From Schistocephalus solidus (taxonomy: Eukaryota; Platyhelminthes; Cestoda; Diphyllobothriidea; Diphyllobothriidae): a stretch of DNA of 64,000 nucleotides. The stretch is from assembly GCA_017591395.1 (NCBI GenBank), contig WEDG01000467.1, positions 62,001-126,000 on the forward strand. Reading direction: 5' to 3'. Positions 63,786 through 64,000 of the stretch are shown one piece after another; position 1 is the first letter of the stretch, and each line of letters begins with the position of its first letter. The position numbers and the translations under genes are program-made. The notes under the pieces were generated by a model. The model did not search any database. It was not told the origin of the DNA and saw nothing but the letters and a program-made list of their open reading frames with translations.

Positions 63786-63905
63786 CACTTGGGATTGGGT
63801 ATGACTGGCTGATGACGGCTAATAAGCCAGAAATGGCCATTCCGGTCTCCCTTGTCTGTGTCGGTTCCACATTATCAACATATGCTACACGTCGCTATGC
63901 GTTAC

Positions 63906-64000
63906 TATTTTCCCAAAGAATTTCGTCTTTTCTAATCCATATTTATTCCCGGGACGCGCATTTTCGCTTCAATTAACTATATATATTGCTAATTGAAGTA
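63906..64000 (+). mobile_element. PLE terminal fragment at right edge
   Basis: TTTCCCAAAGAATTTCGTCT followed by TTCTAATCCATATTTATTCC and a GCGCATTTTC block resembles the terminal sequence of the 44-51 kb PLEs (TTTCCCAAAGAACGTCTTTG and TTCTAATTATATTTCTTGGG). A short TATATA tract follows near 63979. Confidence 0.5.

Larger units (their letters stand above)
62860..63900 (+). repeat. 305-bp tandem array with tRNA-like modules (about 3.4 units)
   Basis: Units start at 62861, 63166, 63471 and 63776 (AGGTGTTCCACACTTGGGAT or close), an exact 305-bp period. Each complete unit contains a constant region of about 230 bp and a tRNA-like module. Units differ by a few substitutions. The array ends abruptly at GCTATGCG (63900). 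Confidence 0.95.

Noticed and set aside
62860..63900. 305-bp array as a CRISPR or rRNA/5S-type array
   Set aside because: The period is far too long for CRISPR, units are uniform without variable spacers, and no rRNA similarity is evident.
63055..63976. Repeated frames of 98-103 codons on the plus strand and 60-70 on the minus strand of the array
   Set aside because: They repeat with the 305-bp period and run through tRNA-like modules; no codon-level signal separates them from noncoding repeat.

Overview
The window looks like repeat-dense, intergenic-type DNA from a flatworm (Platyhelminthes; a parasitic cestode or trematode is my best guess). It is AT-rich eukaryotic sequence packed with degenerate retroelements: CR1-like LINEs, an RTE-like LINE with a zinc-finger tail, Gypsy LTR elements and Penelope-like elements (PLEs). 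I recognise no host protein-coding gene, operon or functional RNA gene. The organism call is an inference from the mixture of element families.

Layout. 1-3336: minus-strand CR1-like LINE (A1) with a tRNA-derived sequence at its 5' side. 3615-8672: fragment of a minus-strand LINE split by a plus-strand CR1-like LINE (A2, 4085-8314), which itself carries a minus-strand 3' fragment of a second LINE family (B) at 5303-5975. 8675-13890: one Gypsy-type LTR retrotransposon with a truncated 5' LTR. 13986-20900: a minus-strand LINE (A4) split by a plus-strand family-B LINE (15154-18375). 21120-25840: degenerate plus-strand LINE pieces, a tRNA-Thr-like sequence and a third LINE family (C). 25841-28619 holds only a 54-bp palindrome that I can support. 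28620-32990: old LINE and Gypsy-like fragments on both strands. 35396-41000: dispersed GC-rich repeats around an RTE-like endonuclease/reverse-transcriptase pseudogene whose C-terminus is a string of C2H2 zinc fingers.

43889-51328 is the most structured part. It is a cluster of closely related PLEs (Penelope-type RT plus GIY-YIG endonuclease) arranged as large inverted repeats, bounded and interrupted by (TA)n tracts. Two copies share the same inverted endonuclease/RT junction, yet within each copy the two arms share private variants. A second PLE family follows (51329-52850 and 56139-57045), split by CR1-like LINE A3 and tRNA-like sequence, and then a third PLE copy (57050-59250). 59276-61984 is unassigned. 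The right end (61985-64000) contains a dispersed repeat, two long (TA)n tracts around a fold-back PLE-like terminus, a 305-bp tandem array carrying tRNA-like modules, and a final PLE terminus.

No gene here works with another in a pathway. The relationships are those of nested insertions, which give a relative time order. Every coding element has at least one inactivating lesion. The least damaged are the PLE at 46268-49457 (RT essentially whole) and the Gypsy element, whose LTRs differ at about a dozen sites by eye.
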